Shown here: positions 24,827 through 36,203 of the stretch, in pieces | How positions within the stretch are numbered: the stretch's first letter is position 1 | Layout of the letters: each line of letters opens with the position of its first letter | Origin: Nitrosomonas mobilis | GTDB lineage: Bacteria > Pseudomonadota > Gammaproteobacteria > Burkholderiales > Nitrosomonadaceae | Direction of reading: 5' to 3' | Assembly (NCBI RefSeq): GCF_900103035.1 | Contig: NZ_FMWO01000070.1 | Location: 1-51,312 of the forward strand | DNA: 51,312 nt | Program-made: the position numbers and the translations under genes | Notes under the pieces: model-generated | What the model was told of the DNA's origin: nothing | Databases searched by the model: none | What the model saw: only the letters and a program-made list of their open reading frames with translations

Positions 24827-24869
24827 ATGACGTCAAGTAGAGAAGCACAAGCTTGCTACTTGACATCAT
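24827..24869. terminator. Hairpin between convergent arsC and rplS
   Basis: A 14-bp stem with one mismatch (ATGACGTCAAGTAG, 24827-24840, with CTACTTGACATCAT, 24856-24869) and an inner AAGC/GCTT pairing. It stands just past the stops of two converging genes. No long U-run follows, so it may be a bidirectional terminator or an RNA-end stabiliser. Confidence 0.65.
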
Positions 24870-24880
24870 TATTCTGGCAT

Positions 24881-25264
24881 TTATTTAGCAGAAGCTTTTT
24901 TTGTGTTACGTGCAGGTAATTTCTCTTTGATTCTGGCAGATCTTCCTGATCGGTCTCTTAAATAGTAAAGTTTTGCGCGTCTGACGGCACCGCGCCGCTT
25001 GACCTCCATGCTGGCAATCAACGGTGAATAGGTTTGGAAGGTGCGTTCTATCGCCTCACCACTGGAAATTTTTCTGACAATGAAGGAAGAATTCAGTCCT
25101 CGATTCCGCTTGGCAATAACAACACCCTCGAATGCCTGGATACGCTTGCGGTCACCTTCTACTACATTGACATTGACAATAATAGTGTCTCCAGGGGAAA
25201 AATCCGGAATAACCTTGCCTAGCTTTTCAATTTCCTCAAGTTCAAGTTGTGCGATTAGATTCAT
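24881..25264 (-). CDS. rplS: 50S ribosomal protein L19
   Basis: A 127-aa L19 at the 30S-50S interface. Typical stretches are [51 protein letters not shown] and [23 protein letters not shown] 25264 is preceded by AGGAG and gives the standard N-terminus; the upstream start at 25291 is spurious. It ends the rpsP-rimM-trmD-rplS block, 93 bases behind trmD. Confidence 0.97.
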   Translation of the reverse strand: MNLIAQLELEEIEKLGKVIPDFSPGDTIIVNVNVVEGDRKRIQAFEGVVIAKRNRGLNSSFIVRKISSGEAIERTFQTYSPLIASMEVKRRGAVRRAKLYYLRDRSGRSARIKEKLPARNTKKASAK

Positions 25265-25357
25265 ATCGTGTTTGCTCCTGTTTATAATCATAATTGTGAT
25301 TGGGATGATGACTTTTATTTGTTCGCCGTAGTAACAGATAGTTACTAAGAATCTATG

Positions 25358-26137
25358 TTACCCGGATGTTATATTTTTCTCTGCAAGCTTGAACTCTTCT
25401 AATAATAATCTTTCTTGGTCAGGTAATCCATCAGGATATTTCTTTATTAGTAAATCCGGCCGCTTTAGCCAGGTTCTACCAAGTGACTGCTGTAATCGCC
25501 AGCGTTTAATTTTAGCGTGGTCGCCTGTAAGCAATATTCTGGGAACTGATTGCTCTCGATAAACCTCGGGGCGCGTATACTGTGGGTATTCCAGTAAGCC
25601 ATCGACTAGAGAATCTTTATCAGCAGATTCCGCATCCCCTAACGCTCCTGGCAGCTGTCTGACTATTGCATCAATTAACACCATGGCGGCAAGTTCGCCG
25701 CCAGAAATGACATAATCCCCAATCGAGAGTTCTTCATCAATATGCTGTACAATGAAACGTTCATCTATGCCTTCGTAGCGCCCACAAACCAAAGTAATTC
25801 CACTCATCGAAGCTAGCTGTAAGACTCTGGCGTGGTCAACGTGTTTACCTTGTGGCGATAAATAGATAGCCCGAGTTTTACCAGCGAGATTAGCGTTCTG
25901 CCATCTCTTCGCACTGGAAATAGCCAGGTCTAGCGGCTCTGCCATCATAACCATACCCGCCCCCCCACCGTAGGGCGCATCATCTACTTTGCGATAACGG
26001 TTGCTGCTGTAATCACGTGGATTCCACGTGCGTAAACGATAGAGATCTCTTCTATATGCTCTGCCTGTTACACCAAACTGGGTAACTGCCTCCAGCATGC
26101 CGGGTAGCAGCGTAATAACATCAAACTCAAAAGTCAA
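25358..26137 (-). CDS. trmD: tRNA (guanine-37-N1)-methyltransferase TrmD
   Basis: Methylates G37 of tRNAs reading CNN codons, which prevents +1 frameshifting. The 259-aa protein starts [14 protein letters not shown] and contains [24 protein letters not shown] and [19 protein letters not shown], the trefoil-knot SAM site of the family. The start appears to be TTG at 26137: the family N-terminus begins there and no in-frame ATG serves better. It follows rimM by 15 bases. Confidence 0.96.
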   Translation of the reverse strand: MTFEFDVITLLPGMLEAVTQFGVTGRAYRRDLYRLRTWNPRDYSSNRYRKVDDAPYGGGAGMVMMAEPLDLAISSAKRWQNANLAGKTRAIYLSPQGKHVDHARVLQLASMSGITLVCGRYEGIDERFIVQHIDEELSIGDYVISGGELAAMVLIDAIVRQLPGALGDAESADKDSLVDGLLEYPQYTRPEVYREQSVPRILLTGDHAKIKRWRLQQSLGRTWLKRPDLLIKKYPDGLPDQERLLLEEFKLAEKNITSG

Positions 26138-26152
26138 AGTAGTACGGCATCT

Positions 26153-26662
26153 TCAATAGTCTGCGCTCCAGTCAACCGTAATTTCTCTGGATGATAAATC
26201 TACGTTGGCAATGACCTGATCGATAAATGGAATCAATAACACTCGCGTACTTTCCGGTAATCGTATCTGTAACGCATCATTTGCACCAGTTTCTAGCAAA
26301 CCAGTGACTTGCCCCAGAATTTCACCTCTTAGGTTAATAACATTGGACCCTATAAGATCTGCCCAGTAGTATCCATCTTCACCATTATCTGGCAGTGACG
26401 GTAAGTGACTGCGTGGTACGGCTATTTGCTGCCCTGCTAAAGCTGCAACGCTTAAGCGATCATTGTATTCTCTGAGCTTTGCAATAATGTACTTGCCAGA
26501 AACAGAACAGTCTTCCGGATGCAGCGCTATCCATTGCTCGTCCTGCTTGCCAAACCACCAAATTGGGTAATCACGCAAACCGTCGCTTCTTTCGGTATAA
26601 CTGACTACTTTGATTTGTCCTCGAATTCCATGAGGGCCATTAACATGACCCAGGATTACCAT
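26153..26662 (-). CDS. rimM: Ribosome maturation factor RimM
   Basis: Assists 16S rRNA/S19 assembly in the 30S head. Family features are VILGHVNGPHGIRGQIKVVS at the start, the PRC-barrel with YYWADLIGSNVI and GQVTGLLETGANDAL, and RVLLIPFIDQVI followed by VDW near the C-terminus. From ATG 26662 the protein has 169 residues, a usual length. The frame also extends to a TTG at 26737 inside the end of rpsP, which would add 25 residues of low-complexity sequence; I cannot exclude it. Confidence 0.93.
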   Translation of the reverse strand: MVILGHVNGPHGIRGQIKVVSYTERSDGLRDYPIWWFGKQDEQWIALHPEDCSVSGKYIIAKLREYNDRLSVAALAGQQIAVPRSHLPSLPDNGEDGYYWADLIGSNVINLRGEILGQVTGLLETGANDALQIRLPESTRVLLIPFIDQVIANVDLSSREITVDWSADY

Positions 26663-26714
26663 GTTTTCGTCAGTTATTAACTTTTGTAAAGTTGCGCTCG
26701 TATCAGCTTTATGG

Positions 26715-26969
26715 CTAGACGTTTTTCTGTTTGCCAAATTGTTTAAGGAGTCTTGAAACGGTATCAGATAACTGGGCGCCCTGAGACTGCCAATAGGTTA
26801 GCCGGTCTAGTTGGATTCTCAAATTTTCTTCACCACCCGTTGCTCTGGGGTTATAAAATCCAACGCGCTCAATAAATCTGCCATCCCTCCGTGAACGGGA
26901 ATCTGCTACTACCATGTTATAAAAAGGACGTTTTTTCGCGCCACTCCGTGCTAGCCTTACTACTACCAT
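26715..26969 (-). CDS. rpsP: 30S ribosomal protein S16
   Basis: An 84-aa S16, first gene of the block. It matches the family throughout: [39 protein letters not shown] and [18 protein letters not shown]. The ATG has GGGGCA upstream at moderate spacing. Confidence 0.97.
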   Translation of the reverse strand: MVVVRLARSGAKKRPFYNMVVADSRSRRDGRFIERVGFYNPRATGGEENLRIQLDRLTYWQSQGAQLSDTVSRLLKQFGKQKNV

Positions 26970-27549
26970 AGTGCCCCTTGTTGAATTGAGAGCGCCTCCT
27001 GAGAAGCGATATTATAACTTTCGTTGCAATGATCAAAAATATCCATAAGCATGCCCCCATCACACCAACATATATGCAATTCAAATATCTTTTAAATGCC
27101 TTTTCATTCATTGTTAGTGATCAGCATTTGTGATTATATGGTACTTTGCTGATAATTGGCAAGTTAGTCGTGTGCTGGTGCTAAATCGAGGCATTCGGTT
27201 TTTATAAATCGGCGGAAACAGGTTTGCTGCCCTAAATCACTGTTAAGCGTTGCACTTCGGAGTTTAATCCATGTCTGTAAAAAATGGATAATTCCATGTT
27301 GATAGCGGGTTCATTCTGTTTTTGTACCCAGCTACTGACTGCAATAATGACAATCTGGTGGCGTCGAAAGGGAATGGGATGATACAATTCCTTCTTCTCA
27401 GAAAGATGCTCCTTCGGCAGGAATTATGCGCATGATGTTTAATTCTTTGCTTTGTTGTTGATAAATATAATTGGCAATTGCTGGAAACTTAACTTAATGA
27501 AGGTGTTTGTTCCTTATTATAAATATGCTGTTGATGGCGAGAGTTAATC
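26970..27549. other. Intergenic region between divergent rpsP and nuoA
   Basis: About 580 bases between divergent core operons. I see no gene, tRNA or long repeat. It must contain the promoters of both operons. Confidence 0.5.
27443..27471 (+). promoter_or_regulatory. Possible nuo operon promoter
   Basis: TATAAT at 27466-27471 is a perfect -10 with a weak TTCTTT at 17-base spacing (27443-27448). It lies about 80 bases before nuoA. An alternative is TTGGCA (27471) with TTAATG (27494). Neither is certain. Confidence 0.3.
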
Positions 27550-27918
27550 ATGGTTGACACGATGCTTAGTAATTACTTTCCGATTTTGTTATTTATTTTT
27601 GTGGGATTATCTATTGGGATTTTATCAATGCTTGCTGGTTGGCTGTTCGCACCGAACAAGCCGGATGAAGCAAAATTGTCTTCGTATGAATGCGGATTTA
27701 GCGCATTTGAGGATGCGCGTATAAAATTCGACGTCCGCTATTATCTAATTGCTATTCTGTTTATTCTGTTCGATCTGGAGATCGCGTTTTTATTTCCTTG
27801 GGCAGTAGTGTTAAATGAAATAGGTTGGTTTGGTTTTGTCGCCATGCTGGTTTTTTTGGGCATTCTTGTGGTTGGCTTTATTTACGAATGGAAAAAAGGT
27901 GCTTTGGAGTGGGATTAA
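27550..27918 (+). CDS. nuoA: NADH-quinone oxidoreductase subunit A
   Basis: Membrane subunit of complex I at the junction with the peripheral arm. The 122-aa protein has three membrane helices. The conserved loop [25 protein letters not shown] and the acidic helix [14 protein letters not shown] are present. It is the first of fourteen nuo genes in the standard order and is three bases from nuoB. Confidence 0.97.
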   Translation: MVDTMLSNYFPILLFIFVGLSIGILSMLAGWLFAPNKPDEAKLSSYECGFSAFEDARIKFDVRYYLIAILFILFDLEIAFLFPWAVVLNEIGWFGFVAMLVFLGILVVGFIYEWKKGALEWD

Positions 27919-27921
27919 GCC

Positions 27922-28398
27922 ATGAGTATTGAAGGAGCTTTAGACAAAGGGTTTGTAACGACTAGTCTGGATTCATTGATTAATTGGGGGCGAACTGGAT
28001 CGATGTGGCCGATGACGTTTGGTTTGGCCTGTTGTGCGGTTGAAATGATGCAGACAGGGGCTTCGCGCTACGATCTAGACCGATTCGGTATTGTGTTTCG
28101 GCCTAGCCCACGCCAATCGGATGTGATGATTGTTGCTGGAACGCTGTGTAATAAGATGGCTCCGGCGCTACGTAAAGTTTATGACCAGATGGCCGAGCCA
28201 CGCTGGGTAATTTCTATGGGTTCCTGTGCCAATGGTGGTGGGTACTATCATTACTCTTACTCGGTTGTGCGAGGATGTGACCGGATCGTTCCTGTAGATA
28301 TCTATGTCCCCGGGTGTCCGCCTACGGCTGAGGCATTGCTCTACGGCATTATTCAACTGCAAAATAAAATTTTGCGCACTAACACAATCGCACGCTAA
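27922..28398 (+). CDS. nuoB: NADH-quinone oxidoreductase subunit B
   Basis: Carries cluster N2, the last Fe-S centre before quinone. The 158-aa protein has the ligand pattern [10 protein letters not shown], then [10 protein letters not shown] and [14 protein letters not shown], giving the four Cys including the adjacent pair. Length and motifs are standard. Confidence 0.98.
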   Translation: MSIEGALDKGFVTTSLDSLINWGRTGSMWPMTFGLACCAVEMMQTGASRYDLDRFGIVFRPSPRQSDVMIVAGTLCNKMAPALRKVYDQMAEPRWVISMGSCANGGGYYHYSYSVVRGCDRIVPVDIYVPGCPPTAEALLYGIIQLQNKILRTNTIAR

Positions 28399-28407
28399 AC
28401 ATTCGTG

Positions 28408-29028
28408 ATGACAAATACTCGTCTTGAGAAACAGATAACAGTGCTCCAGCAAATCCTGGGTGAGAGGCTGGTAGATATTAATCAAGCATTGGACGAAATT
28501 ACCATTGTAGTAGATTCGGCAAACTCCCTGGATGTTGCGGAGCTTTTAAAAACCCACCCCGATCTTGGGTTTGATACGCTAATTGATATCTGTGGTGTTG
28601 ATTTCAGCGAGTATTCAACCGATACTCATGCTGGTCGATGTCGCAAGAAAAGACGCTTTGCTGTGGTTTATCATCTGCTTTCTGTTCAGCATAATCACAG
28701 GTTGCGTGTGAGAATATTTGCTGATGATGATGATTTTCCAGTAGTTGATTCTGTGATGTCGATCTGGCCAGTTGCAAACTGGTTCGAGCGCGAGGCGTTC
28801 GACCTGTATGGTATTGTTTTCAATCAGCACTCAGATTTGCGACGTATTTTGACTGACTATGGTTTTATCGGCAACCCGTTCCGTAAAGATTTTCCTTTAT
28901 CCGGTCATGTTGAAATGCGTTATGACGAGGAGCAGAAACGTGTCATTTATCAACCGGTCTCTATCGAGCCCCGCGAAATCACGCCTTATATCATTCGTGA
29001 AGAACAATATGGCGGCCAGGAGGAATAA
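28408..29028 (+). CDS. nuoC: NADH-quinone oxidoreductase subunit C
   Basis: Separate 30-kDa subunit (206 aa), not fused to NuoD as in enterobacteria; this is the usual betaproteobacterial form. The conserved end reads [39 protein letters not shown] and [10 protein letters not shown] use ATG 28408, although a GTG directly before it is in frame. Confidence 0.95.
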   Translation: MTNTRLEKQITVLQQILGERLVDINQALDEITIVVDSANSLDVAELLKTHPDLGFDTLIDICGVDFSEYSTDTHAGRCRKKRRFAVVYHLLSVQHNHRLRVRIFADDDDFPVVDSVMSIWPVANWFEREAFDLYGIVFNQHSDLRRILTDYGFIGNPFRKDFPLSGHVEMRYDEEQKRVIYQPVSIEPREITPYIIREEQYGGQEE

Positions 29029-29081
29029 TGAGTTCAGAAAACTGGATCATATTTTGCTGCGGCTGAAGGAGTAATAACTAA

Positions 29082-30335
29082 ATGGCTGAAATTCGTAATT
29101 ACACCATGAATTTTGGACCGCAACATCCCGCTGCACATGGCGTGTTGCGACTGGTCATGGAACTGGATGGTGAGGTAATTCGCCGTGCAGACCCGCATAT
29201 CGGTTTGTTGCATCGTGCAACCGAAAAACTCGCTGAGAATAAAACCTATATCCAATCGGTTCCTTACATGGATCGTCTTGATTATGTATCCATGATGGTC
29301 AACGAGCATGCCTATGTGATGGCAATTGAAAAATTGCTACAGATTGATGTGCCTATTCGTGCGCAGTACATTCGCGTCATGTTTGATGAAATTACGCGTA
29401 TTCTCAATCATTTGTTGTGGCTTGGTGCGCATGCGCTGGATGTGGGCGCCATGACGGTTTTTCTCTATGCTTTTCGTGAGCGTGAAGACCTGATGGATTG
29501 TTATGAAGCAGTTTCGGGTGCAAGGTTGCATGCGGCGTACTATCGACCAGGTGGCGTCTACCGTGATTTACCGGATTCCATGCCACAGTATCAATCATCT
29601 AAAATTCATAGCGAAAAAACGACGGCTGCGCGTAACGAGAATCGTCAAGGTACGCTGTTGGACTTTATAGAAGACTTTACCAACCGCTTTCCCAAGTACG
29701 TTGACGAGTACGAGACCTTACTGACAGATAATCGTATCTGGAAACAACGCTTGGTCGATATTGGGGTGGTCTCACCAGAGCGCGCCAAGGCGCTGGGATT
29801 CAGTGGTCCGATGTTACGAGGCTCCGGAGTGGCGTGGGATTTGCGTAAGAAGCAGCCATATGAAGTTTACGATCAAGTTGATTTTGATATTCCGGTAGGT
29901 ACCAATGGTGATTGCTATGACCGTTATCTGGTTAGAATCGAGGAATTTAGGCAATCAAATCGTATTATTAAACAGTGCGTTGAATGGTTGAGAAAAAACG
30001 ATGGGCCGGTTATCACCGATAACCATAAGGTTGCCCCTCCATCGCGTCTGGATATGAAGCAGAATATGGAAGAGATGATTCATCATTTTAAATTGTTTAC
30101 TGAAGGAATGCATGTTCCGCGAGGAGAGGTCTATACAGCAGTTGAGCATCCCAAAGGGGAATTCGGTATTTATATCATCTCCGATGGTGCTAATAAACCT
30201 TATCGACTGAAAATACGTGCTCCTGGTTTTGCGCACCTGTCGGCAATGGATGAAATGACACGAGGCCACATGATTGCCGACCTCGTGGCGGTGATCGGTA
30301 CTCAGGATATCGTGTTTGGTGAAATTGATAGATAA
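29082..30335 (+). CDS. nuoD: NADH-quinone oxidoreductase subunit D
   Basis: The 49-kDa subunit (417 aa) forms the quinone pocket with NuoB. Its start [16 protein letters not shown] contains the conserved quinone-site His; later come [18 protein letters not shown] and [25 protein letters not shown] ribosome site lies eleven bases before the ATG. Confidence 0.98.
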   Translation: MAEIRNYTMNFGPQHPAAHGVLRLVMELDGEVIRRADPHIGLLHRATEKLAENKTYIQSVPYMDRLDYVSMMVNEHAYVMAIEKLLQIDVPIRAQYIRVMFDEITRILNHLLWLGAHALDVGAMTVFLYAFREREDLMDCYEAVSGARLHAAYYRPGGVYRDLPDSMPQYQSSKIHSEKTTAARNENRQGTLLDFIEDFTNRFPKYVDEYETLLTDNRIWKQRLVDIGVVSPERAKALGFSGPMLRGSGVAWDLRKKQPYEVYDQVDFDIPVGTNGDCYDRYLVRIEEFRQSNRIIKQCVEWLRKNDGPVITDNHKVAPPSRLDMKQNMEEMIHHFKLFTEGMHVPRGEVYTAVEHPKGEFGIYIISDGANKPYRLKIRAPGFAHLSAMDEMTRGHMIADLVAVIGTQDIVFGEIDR

Positions 30336-30349
30336 GAAAAAATTCACTC

Positions 30350-30826
30350 ATGTTAAGTATTGAAGCGCTAAAAAAAATTGATCGAGAAGTTGCCAAATAT
30401 CCTGAGGACCAAAAGCAGTCGGCAGTGATGTCCGCGCTGGCCATCGCACAGGATGAAAAGGGGTGGCTAGCGACGGAAACCATGGATTATATCGCCAAAT
30501 ATCTGGGCATGCCGTCCATTGCAGTGTATGAGGTGGCGACGTTCTACAACATGTATAATTTGCAACCCACTGGTCAGTTTAAGCTGACTGTCTGTACCAA
30601 TCTCCCCTGTGCGCTGAGCGGTGCAAATCAGACCGCAACCTATTTAAAACAGAAACTCGGAATTGATTTTAACGAAACATCTGCTGATGGTTTGTTTACT
30701 CTGAAAGAAGGTGAGTGTATGGGTGCTTGTGGGGATGCTCCGGTTTTGCTGGTTAACAACAAACGTATGTGCAGTTTTATGACTAATGAGCAGATAGACC
30801 AGCTAATTGAGGAATTACGCAAATGA
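30350..30826 (+). CDS. nuoE: NADH-quinone oxidoreductase subunit E
   Basis: The 24-kDa [2Fe-2S] subunit (158 aa), thioredoxin-like. The four Cys ligands lie in [10 protein letters not shown] and [26 protein letters not shown] is the family hallmark. It overlaps nuoF by four bases (ATGA). Confidence 0.97.
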   Translation: MLSIEALKKIDREVAKYPEDQKQSAVMSALAIAQDEKGWLATETMDYIAKYLGMPSIAVYEVATFYNMYNLQPTGQFKLTVCTNLPCALSGANQTATYLKQKLGIDFNETSADGLFTLKEGECMGACGDAPVLLVNNKRMCSFMTNEQIDQLIEELRK

Positions 30827-32100
30827 CTGAATCTGTTCAGGTGATCCTGGGGGGGGTGGATACTAAAGACCCTGGAAATTGGAAATTGGCGAGCTACCTT
30901 CGTCGTGATGGCTACGTTGCATTGAAGAAAATTCTCTCTCAGAAAATTGCACCTGAGACGGTGATTGAGGAAGTTAAGAAATCTGCTTTACGGGGGCGCG
31001 GGGGCGCGGGTTTTCCAACAGGGCTGAAATGGAGTTTCATGCCACGTAACTACGATGGCGAGAAATATCTGGTTTGTAATTCTGATGAGGGTGAACCAGG
31101 GACGTTTAAAGATCGTGACATCATGCGCTTTAATCCACATATCCTGATAGAGGGTATGTTAATTGCAGCTTATGCGATGGGAGTTCGCCGAGGATATAAC
31201 TATGTTCATGGTGAAATCTGGGATACCTATGAGCGTATGGAAGAGGCTGTCGACGAAGCTTATGAAGCTGGTTTTCTGGGCGACAATATACTGGGGTCTG
31301 GTTTTAGTTTTTATCTTTACAATCATCATGGCTACGGCGCGTATATCTGCGGAGAAGAAACTGCATTGTTGGAGTCAATCGAGGGGAAAAAAGGACAGCC
31401 GCGATTTAAACCCCCGTTCCCTGCAAATTTTGGGTTGTATGGCAAGCCAACGACAATCAACAATACTGAAACATTTGCAGCGGTTCCCTGGATCATTCGT
31501 CATGGGGGAGAACAATATCTGCAGTTAGGTAAACCCAATAATGGTGGAACCAAGTTGTTTTCTGTTTCTGGGCATGTCAACAAACCCGGGAATTATGAGG
31601 TTCCCATGGGCATGCCATTTGCTAAATTGTTGGAAATGGCGGGTGGCATGCGAGGCGGTAGAAAGCTGAAGGGATGTATTCCTGGTGGATCATCGATGCC
31701 GGTTTTGCCTGGAGATATCATGATGGAAACCGATATGGATTACGACTCCATCGCCAAGGCAGGGTCAATGCTTGGTTCTGGCGCGGTTATCATTATGGAT
31801 GATACTACTTGTATGGTGCGCGCTCTGGAGCGTCTTTCCTATTTTTATTTCGAAGAATCCTGCGGGCAGTGCACACCATGCCGCGAAGGAACAGGTTGGT
31901 TGTATCGAATTGTTCACCGTATTGAACATGGTAAGGGCCGCAGCGAGGATATCGATCTGCTGGATAATCTGGCAGACAACATACAAGGACGTACCATTTG
32001 TGCGCTGGGTGATGCTGCTGCGATGCCGGTTCGTGCGATGCTGCAGCATTTTCGGGAAGAGTTTATTTACCACATCGAGCATAAAAAATGCATGGTGTAG
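30823..32100 (+). CDS. nuoF: NADH-quinone oxidoreductase subunit F
   Basis: NADH- and FMN-binding subunit (425 aa). The glycine-rich NADH site is [15 protein letters not shown], the FMN region [16 protein letters not shown], and the N3 [4Fe-4S] ligands are [14 protein letters not shown] plus a later Cys in [11 protein letters not shown]. All family motifs are intact. Confidence 0.98.
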   Translation: MTESVQVILGGVDTKDPGNWKLASYLRRDGYVALKKILSQKIAPETVIEEVKKSALRGRGGAGFPTGLKWSFMPRNYDGEKYLVCNSDEGEPGTFKDRDIMRFNPHILIEGMLIAAYAMGVRRGYNYVHGEIWDTYERMEEAVDEAYEAGFLGDNILGSGFSFYLYNHHGYGAYICGEETALLESIEGKKGQPRFKPPFPANFGLYGKPTTINNTETFAAVPWIIRHGGEQYLQLGKPNNGGTKLFSVSGHVNKPGNYEVPMGMPFAKLLEMAGGMRGGRKLKGCIPGGSSMPVLPGDIMMETDMDYDSIAKAGSMLGSGAVIIMDDTTCMVRALERLSYFYFEESCGQCTPCREGTGWLYRIVHRIEHGKGRSEDIDLLDNLADNIQGRTICALGDAAAMPVRAMLQHFREEFIYHIEHKKCMV

Positions 32101-32153
32101 GTATCTGATTTTCATTTGACTTTGATGTTCACTAATCCGAGAGTATTCGGTTG

Positions 32154-34559
32154 ATGATTAAGATAGAAATAGACGGTAAAGAAGTTTCGGTACCTAAAGG
32201 CAGTTCCGTGATGGATGCTGCCAGACAGGTTGGGGTCTATATCCCCCATTTTTGCTACCATAAAAAATTATCGATTGCCGCAAATTGCCGAATGTGCCTG
32301 GTTGAAGTAGAGAAAGCGCCCAAGCCTTTGCCTGCTTGTGCTACGCCAGCAACAGAAGGCATGAAAGTCTCAACCCACTCACAGCAAGCAATCAAAGCTC
32401 AAAAAGGGGTGATGGAATTTTTATTGATTAATCATCCCCTGGACTGTCCAATTTGTGATCAGGGAGGAGAATGCCAGCTGCAGGATCTGGCGGTAGGATA
32501 CGGTGCTAGCGGATCTCGTTATCAGGAGGCCAAACGCGCTGTCACTAATAAAAATTTAGGTTCCCTGATTTCTACTGATATGACGCGCTGCATTCATTGC
32601 ACTCGTTGCGTGCGCTTTGGTCAGGAAATTGCCGGCATTATGGAGCTTGGTATGGCAGGGCGTGGAGAGCACTCCGAAATTTTGGCGTTTGTCGGTAAAA
32701 CGATTGATTCCGAACTGTCCGGTAACGTCATCGATCTTTGTCCGGTAGGCGCGCTGGTCAGTAAACCCTTCCGTTATTCAGCTCGTACATGGGAGTTGTC
32801 GCGGCGTAAATCCATCAGTCCGCACTGTGGGTTGGGAAGCAATTTGATTGTGCAGGTTAAAAATGATCGTGTTATGCGAGTCTTGCCACGAGAAAATGAA
32901 GAGATCAATGAGTGTTGGCTTTCGGATAAGGATCGTTTTGCTTATGAAGGACTCAATTCAGAAGATCGTCTGACGGTACCGATGATCAAGCAAAATGGCC
33001 AGTGGCAAAACTGCGGCTGGGAGGAAGCCCTGACGCGTGTAGCGGAAGGAATGAAAGGTGCGATTACCAAGTATGGCAAGACAAAACTCGGCGCACTGGC
33101 CTCGCCTCATAGTACTCTGGAAGAATTGTATCTACTGCAGAAGCTGATGCGTGGACTCGGTAGTCAGAATGTTGATCATCGTTTGCGTCAATCAGATTTC
33201 CGTGCGGATTCTTTAATGCAAGGTATTCCTTGGCTTGGAATGTCGATAGCGGAAGTATCCAGCTTGCAAGCTATTTTAATTATCGGTAGCACGCTTCGAA
33301 AAGACCATCCATTACTTGCTCAGCGGGTGCGCCAAGCTGTACGTAAGGGTGCACAGCTTAATCTTGTCAATCCGATTGATGATGATTTGTTAACGAAAGT
33401 TGAGAATCGTGCCATTGTGGCGCCAAGCGCGATGTTGGAAATGCTCGTACAGATATTGAAGGCTGCATCAGCAATAAAGGGTGAATCAATCAGCGAGAAT
33501 GTCATACAGGGAAATGAACAGGTTAAGGTGACAGATGTAGCTCAGGCTATCGCAGTTAGCCTTATAGAAAAGGCGCCGGCAGCAGTTTTTCTGGGAAATA
33601 TGGCGCAGCATCACCCACTGTATACTGATCTGCTTAGTGTTGCTCAGGCGATAGCTGAGGTGACGGGTGCTAGATTGGGTGTTCTAGGTGAAGCAGCCAA
33701 TAGCGTGGGGGGGTATATAGCAAATGCGATACCTTGGGATAGGAAGTCCGGATCTGCGATTCCAACAGAATCAAATAATGTCGGCTTAAATGCGGCGGAA
33801 ATGTTGAGACTGGATACAAATAACAGTGAAGAAGCCGCCTGTGCTGCTTTACTACTGTTAAATCTGGAACCAGAGCTGGATACTTACGACGGGCTTCAGG
33901 CAAGAAAAGCGTTGGATAAAACAGCATTTGTGGTTTCACTCAGCAGTTACAAGGGTAATATTTCTAATTATGCAGATATAATGCTGCCAATTGCACCATT
34001 TACGGAGACATCAGGTACCTTTGTCAATATGGAAGGACGGGTACAGTCGTTCAAAGGTGTGGTTGCTCCGTTGGGAGAGGCTCGACCTGCCTGGAAAATA
34101 TTGCGTGTTCTGGGTAATCTGCTGCAGCTGGACGGGTTTGAGTTCAACTCTTCTGAAGAAGTATTAATGGAGGCTATTCCATCGGAAAAGCAAATCTCTA
34201 AAGGATTAAGTAATAAGTTGAATACATCTGTCATTAACTTTCGTCCGCCTTCCGGCGCGATGGAAAGAATCGGTGAGGTACCTATTTATCAAACCGATCC
34301 AATCGTGCGGCGCGCGCCTGCTTTGCAGGCGACACAGGATGCCAGACGACCATTGGCATTTGCATCTTCCGTTCTTCTGGAAAAAATGAGTGTTGATGCC
34401 GGCCAAGACGTTAGAATCATCCAAGGTAATGGTTCGGCGACCTTGGCAATATTCGTAGATGACAATCTGCCTGAGAACTGTCTGCGCGTGGCTAGTGGAA
34501 GTTTGCCGACAGCATTGCTGGGCGGTATGTTTGACGAGATCACCCTTGAAAAATTATAA
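32154..34559 (+). CDS. nuoG: NADH-quinone oxidoreductase subunit G
   Basis: Large Fe-S subunit (801 aa). The N-terminal [2Fe-2S] domain has CYHKKLSIAANCRMCLVEVE and a later Cys. The His-ligated cluster follows in HPLDCPICDQGGECQLQD and the [4Fe-4S] in CIHCTRCVRFGQEIAGI. The rest is the inactive molybdopterin-oxidoreductase-like domain. I use ATG 32154 (MIKIEIDGKEV); a TTG lies directly before it. Confidence 0.97.
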   Translation: MIKIEIDGKEVSVPKGSSVMDAARQVGVYIPHFCYHKKLSIAANCRMCLVEVEKAPKPLPACATPATEGMKVSTHSQQAIKAQKGVMEFLLINHPLDCPICDQGGECQLQDLAVGYGASGSRYQEAKRAVTNKNLGSLISTDMTRCIHCTRCVRFGQEIAGIMELGMAGRGEHSEILAFVGKTIDSELSGNVIDLCPVGALVSKPFRYSARTWELSRRKSISPHCGLGSNLIVQVKNDRVMRVLPRENEEINECWLSDKDRFAYEGLNSEDRLTVPMIKQNGQWQNCGWEEALTRVAEGMKGAITKYGKTKLGALASPHSTLEELYLLQKLMRGLGSQNVDHRLRQSDFRADSLMQGIPWLGMSIAEVSSLQAILIIGSTLRKDHPLLAQRVRQAVRKGAQLNLVNPIDDDLLTKVENRAIVAPSAMLEMLVQILKAASAIKGESISENVIQGNEQVKVTDVAQAIAVSLIEKAPAAVFLGNMAQHHPLYTDLLSVAQAIAEVTGARLGVLGEAANSVGGYIANAIPWDRKSGSAIPTESNNVGLNAAEMLRLDTNNSEEAACAALLLLNLEPELDTYDGLQARKALDKTAFVVSLSSYKGNISNYADIMLPIAPFTETSGTFVNMEGRVQSFKGVVAPLGEARPAWKILRVLGNLLQLDGFEFNSSEEVLMEAIPSEKQISKGLSNKLNTSVINFRPPSGAMERIGEVPIYQTDPIVRRAPALQATQDARRPLAFASSVLLEKMSVDAGQDVRIIQGNGSATLAIFVDDNLPENCLRVASGSLPTALLGGMFDEITLEKL

Positions 34560-34581
34560 GATCTAAATTCAGGATCAAATA

Positions 34582-35682
34582 ATGGATGCTTTACAACAAC
34601 TATTTGTACAGATTTTTGGGCATGACTGGGGTATTCCACTTTCTCTGCTAATAAAAAATCTCCTGCTGATTTTGGCAATTGTTGTACCGTTGCTGTTAGC
34701 TGTGGCGTATCTGACATTCGCCGAACGTAAGATAATTGCATACATGCAGGTTCGGGTAGGGCCTAACCGAGTAACCTTTTTTGGGATCTCTTGGTTGAAA
34801 GGATGGGCACAGCCAATCGCCGATGCTGTCAAAGCAGTGATGAAAGAAATTATCGTGCCCACAGGAGCGAGCAAATTCCTGTTTATTATTGCACCGATAC
34901 TTTCATTGGCGCCAGCGTTAGCCGCTTGGGCGGTCGTTCCTTTTTCACCCGAACTAGTCTTGTCAGATATTAACGCTGGCTTACTCTATATTCTGGCCAT
35001 GACTTCGCTTGGAGTTTATGGAGTGATTATTGCTGGCTGGGCATCCAATTCTAAATACGCATTCCTGGGTGCTATGCGCTCGGCAGCTCAGGTGGTTTCC
35101 TACGAACTAGCAATGGGGTTTGCATTGGTTTGTGTGCTGATGATGTCGGCCAGTCTTAATCTGGGTGATATTGTCGCTGGTCAGCAGGGTGATAGCTTTC
35201 TCAATTGGTACCTGATACCGCTATTTCCAATGTTTTTGGTTTATTTTATATCGGGAGTCGCTGAGACTAATCGTGCTCCTTTTGACGTAGCTGAAGGTGA
35301 ATCCGAGATTGTGGCAGGATTTCATGTGGATTATTCTGGTATGGCCTTTACCGTTTTTTTTCTCGCGGAGTACGCTAATATGATTCTGGTAGCCACTTTG
35401 GCCAGTATCATGTTTCTTGGTGGCTGGCTGCCTCCAATAGATATGGCACCATTTAATCTGGTTCCTGGGTTGGTATGGCTGATGCTCAAAATAGCCTTTA
35501 TGCTGTTTTTCTTCCTATGGTTTCGTGCAACTTTTCCACGTTATCGTTATGATCAGATTATGCGGCTTGGCTGGAAAATTTTTATTCCTATGACCTTGGT
35601 GTGGATAGTTTTGCTAGGTGCTGTCATGCAATTACCGGAATCAGTGCAGCGAAGCTTTCCGCTTAATCTCTGGTTTGGTTAA
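34582..35682 (+). CDS. nuoH: NADH-quinone oxidoreductase subunit H
   Basis: Membrane subunit (366 aa, eight helices) that links the quinone site to the proton pumps. Diagnostic segments are [18 protein letters not shown], the acidic loop [20 protein letters not shown] and [16 protein letters not shown]. Complete. Confidence 0.98.
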   Translation: MDALQQLFVQIFGHDWGIPLSLLIKNLLLILAIVVPLLLAVAYLTFAERKIIAYMQVRVGPNRVTFFGISWLKGWAQPIADAVKAVMKEIIVPTGASKFLFIIAPILSLAPALAAWAVVPFSPELVLSDINAGLLYILAMTSLGVYGVIIAGWASNSKYAFLGAMRSAAQVVSYELAMGFALVCVLMMSASLNLGDIVAGQQGDSFLNWYLIPLFPMFLVYFISGVAETNRAPFDVAEGESEIVAGFHVDYSGMAFTVFFLAEYANMILVATLASIMFLGGWLPPIDMAPFNLVPGLVWLMLKIAFMLFFFLWFRATFPRYRYDQIMRLGWKIFIPMTLVWIVLLGAVMQLPESVQRSFPLNLWFG

Positions 35683-35694
35683 AAGTGAGAAGAA

Positions 35695-36186
35695 ATGATG
35701 GAACAAATTAAACAATTCTTTAAATCCTTCCTGCTGTTTGAGCTGTTGCAAGGCATGAAGGTAACTGGGCGTTATCTTTTCGCACCAAAAATTACGGTGC
35801 ATTTTCCCGAAGAAAAAACACCGCAATCTCCACGCTTCAGGGGATTGCATGCACTCCGACGCTATCCAAATGGGGAAGAGCGCTGTATTGCTTGCAAGCT
35901 ATGTGAAGCAGTCTGTCCAGCCATGGCAATTACAATTGAATCAGATCAGCGGGAAGATAGTACACGTCGTACCACCCGTTACGACATCGATATGATCAAG
36001 TGTATTTTTTGCGGTTTTTGTGAGGAGGCCTGTCCAGTCGATGCCATCGTTGAAACGCGTGTGCTTGAATATCATGGCGAGACTCGGGGAGATTTAACCT
36101 ACACCAAGGAGATGTTGCTTGCAGTGGGCGATCGTTATGAAGAGCAGATTGCTAAAGATAGAGCGGCCGATGCACCTTATCGATAA
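35695..36186 (+). CDS. nuoI: NADH-quinone oxidoreductase subunit I
   Basis: Ferredoxin-like subunit (163 aa) with two [4Fe-4S] motifs, [16 protein letters not shown] and [16 protein letters not shown], for clusters N6a and N6b. The start may be either of two adjacent ATGs (35695 or 35698). Confidence 0.98.
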   Translation: MMEQIKQFFKSFLLFELLQGMKVTGRYLFAPKITVHFPEEKTPQSPRFRGLHALRRYPNGEERCIACKLCEAVCPAMAITIESDQREDSTRRTTRYDIDMIKCIFCGFCEEACPVDAIVETRVLEYHGETRGDLTYTKEMLLAVGDRYEEQIAKDRAADAPYR

Positions 36187-36203
36187 CTAAAGATAACTTA
36201 TTC

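Noticed and set aside
27120..27545. Possible tRNA or small RNA upstream of nuoA
   Set aside because: I looked for a tRNA-Leu, which I recall near nuo in relatives, but saw no acceptor stem, T-arm motif or CCA end.
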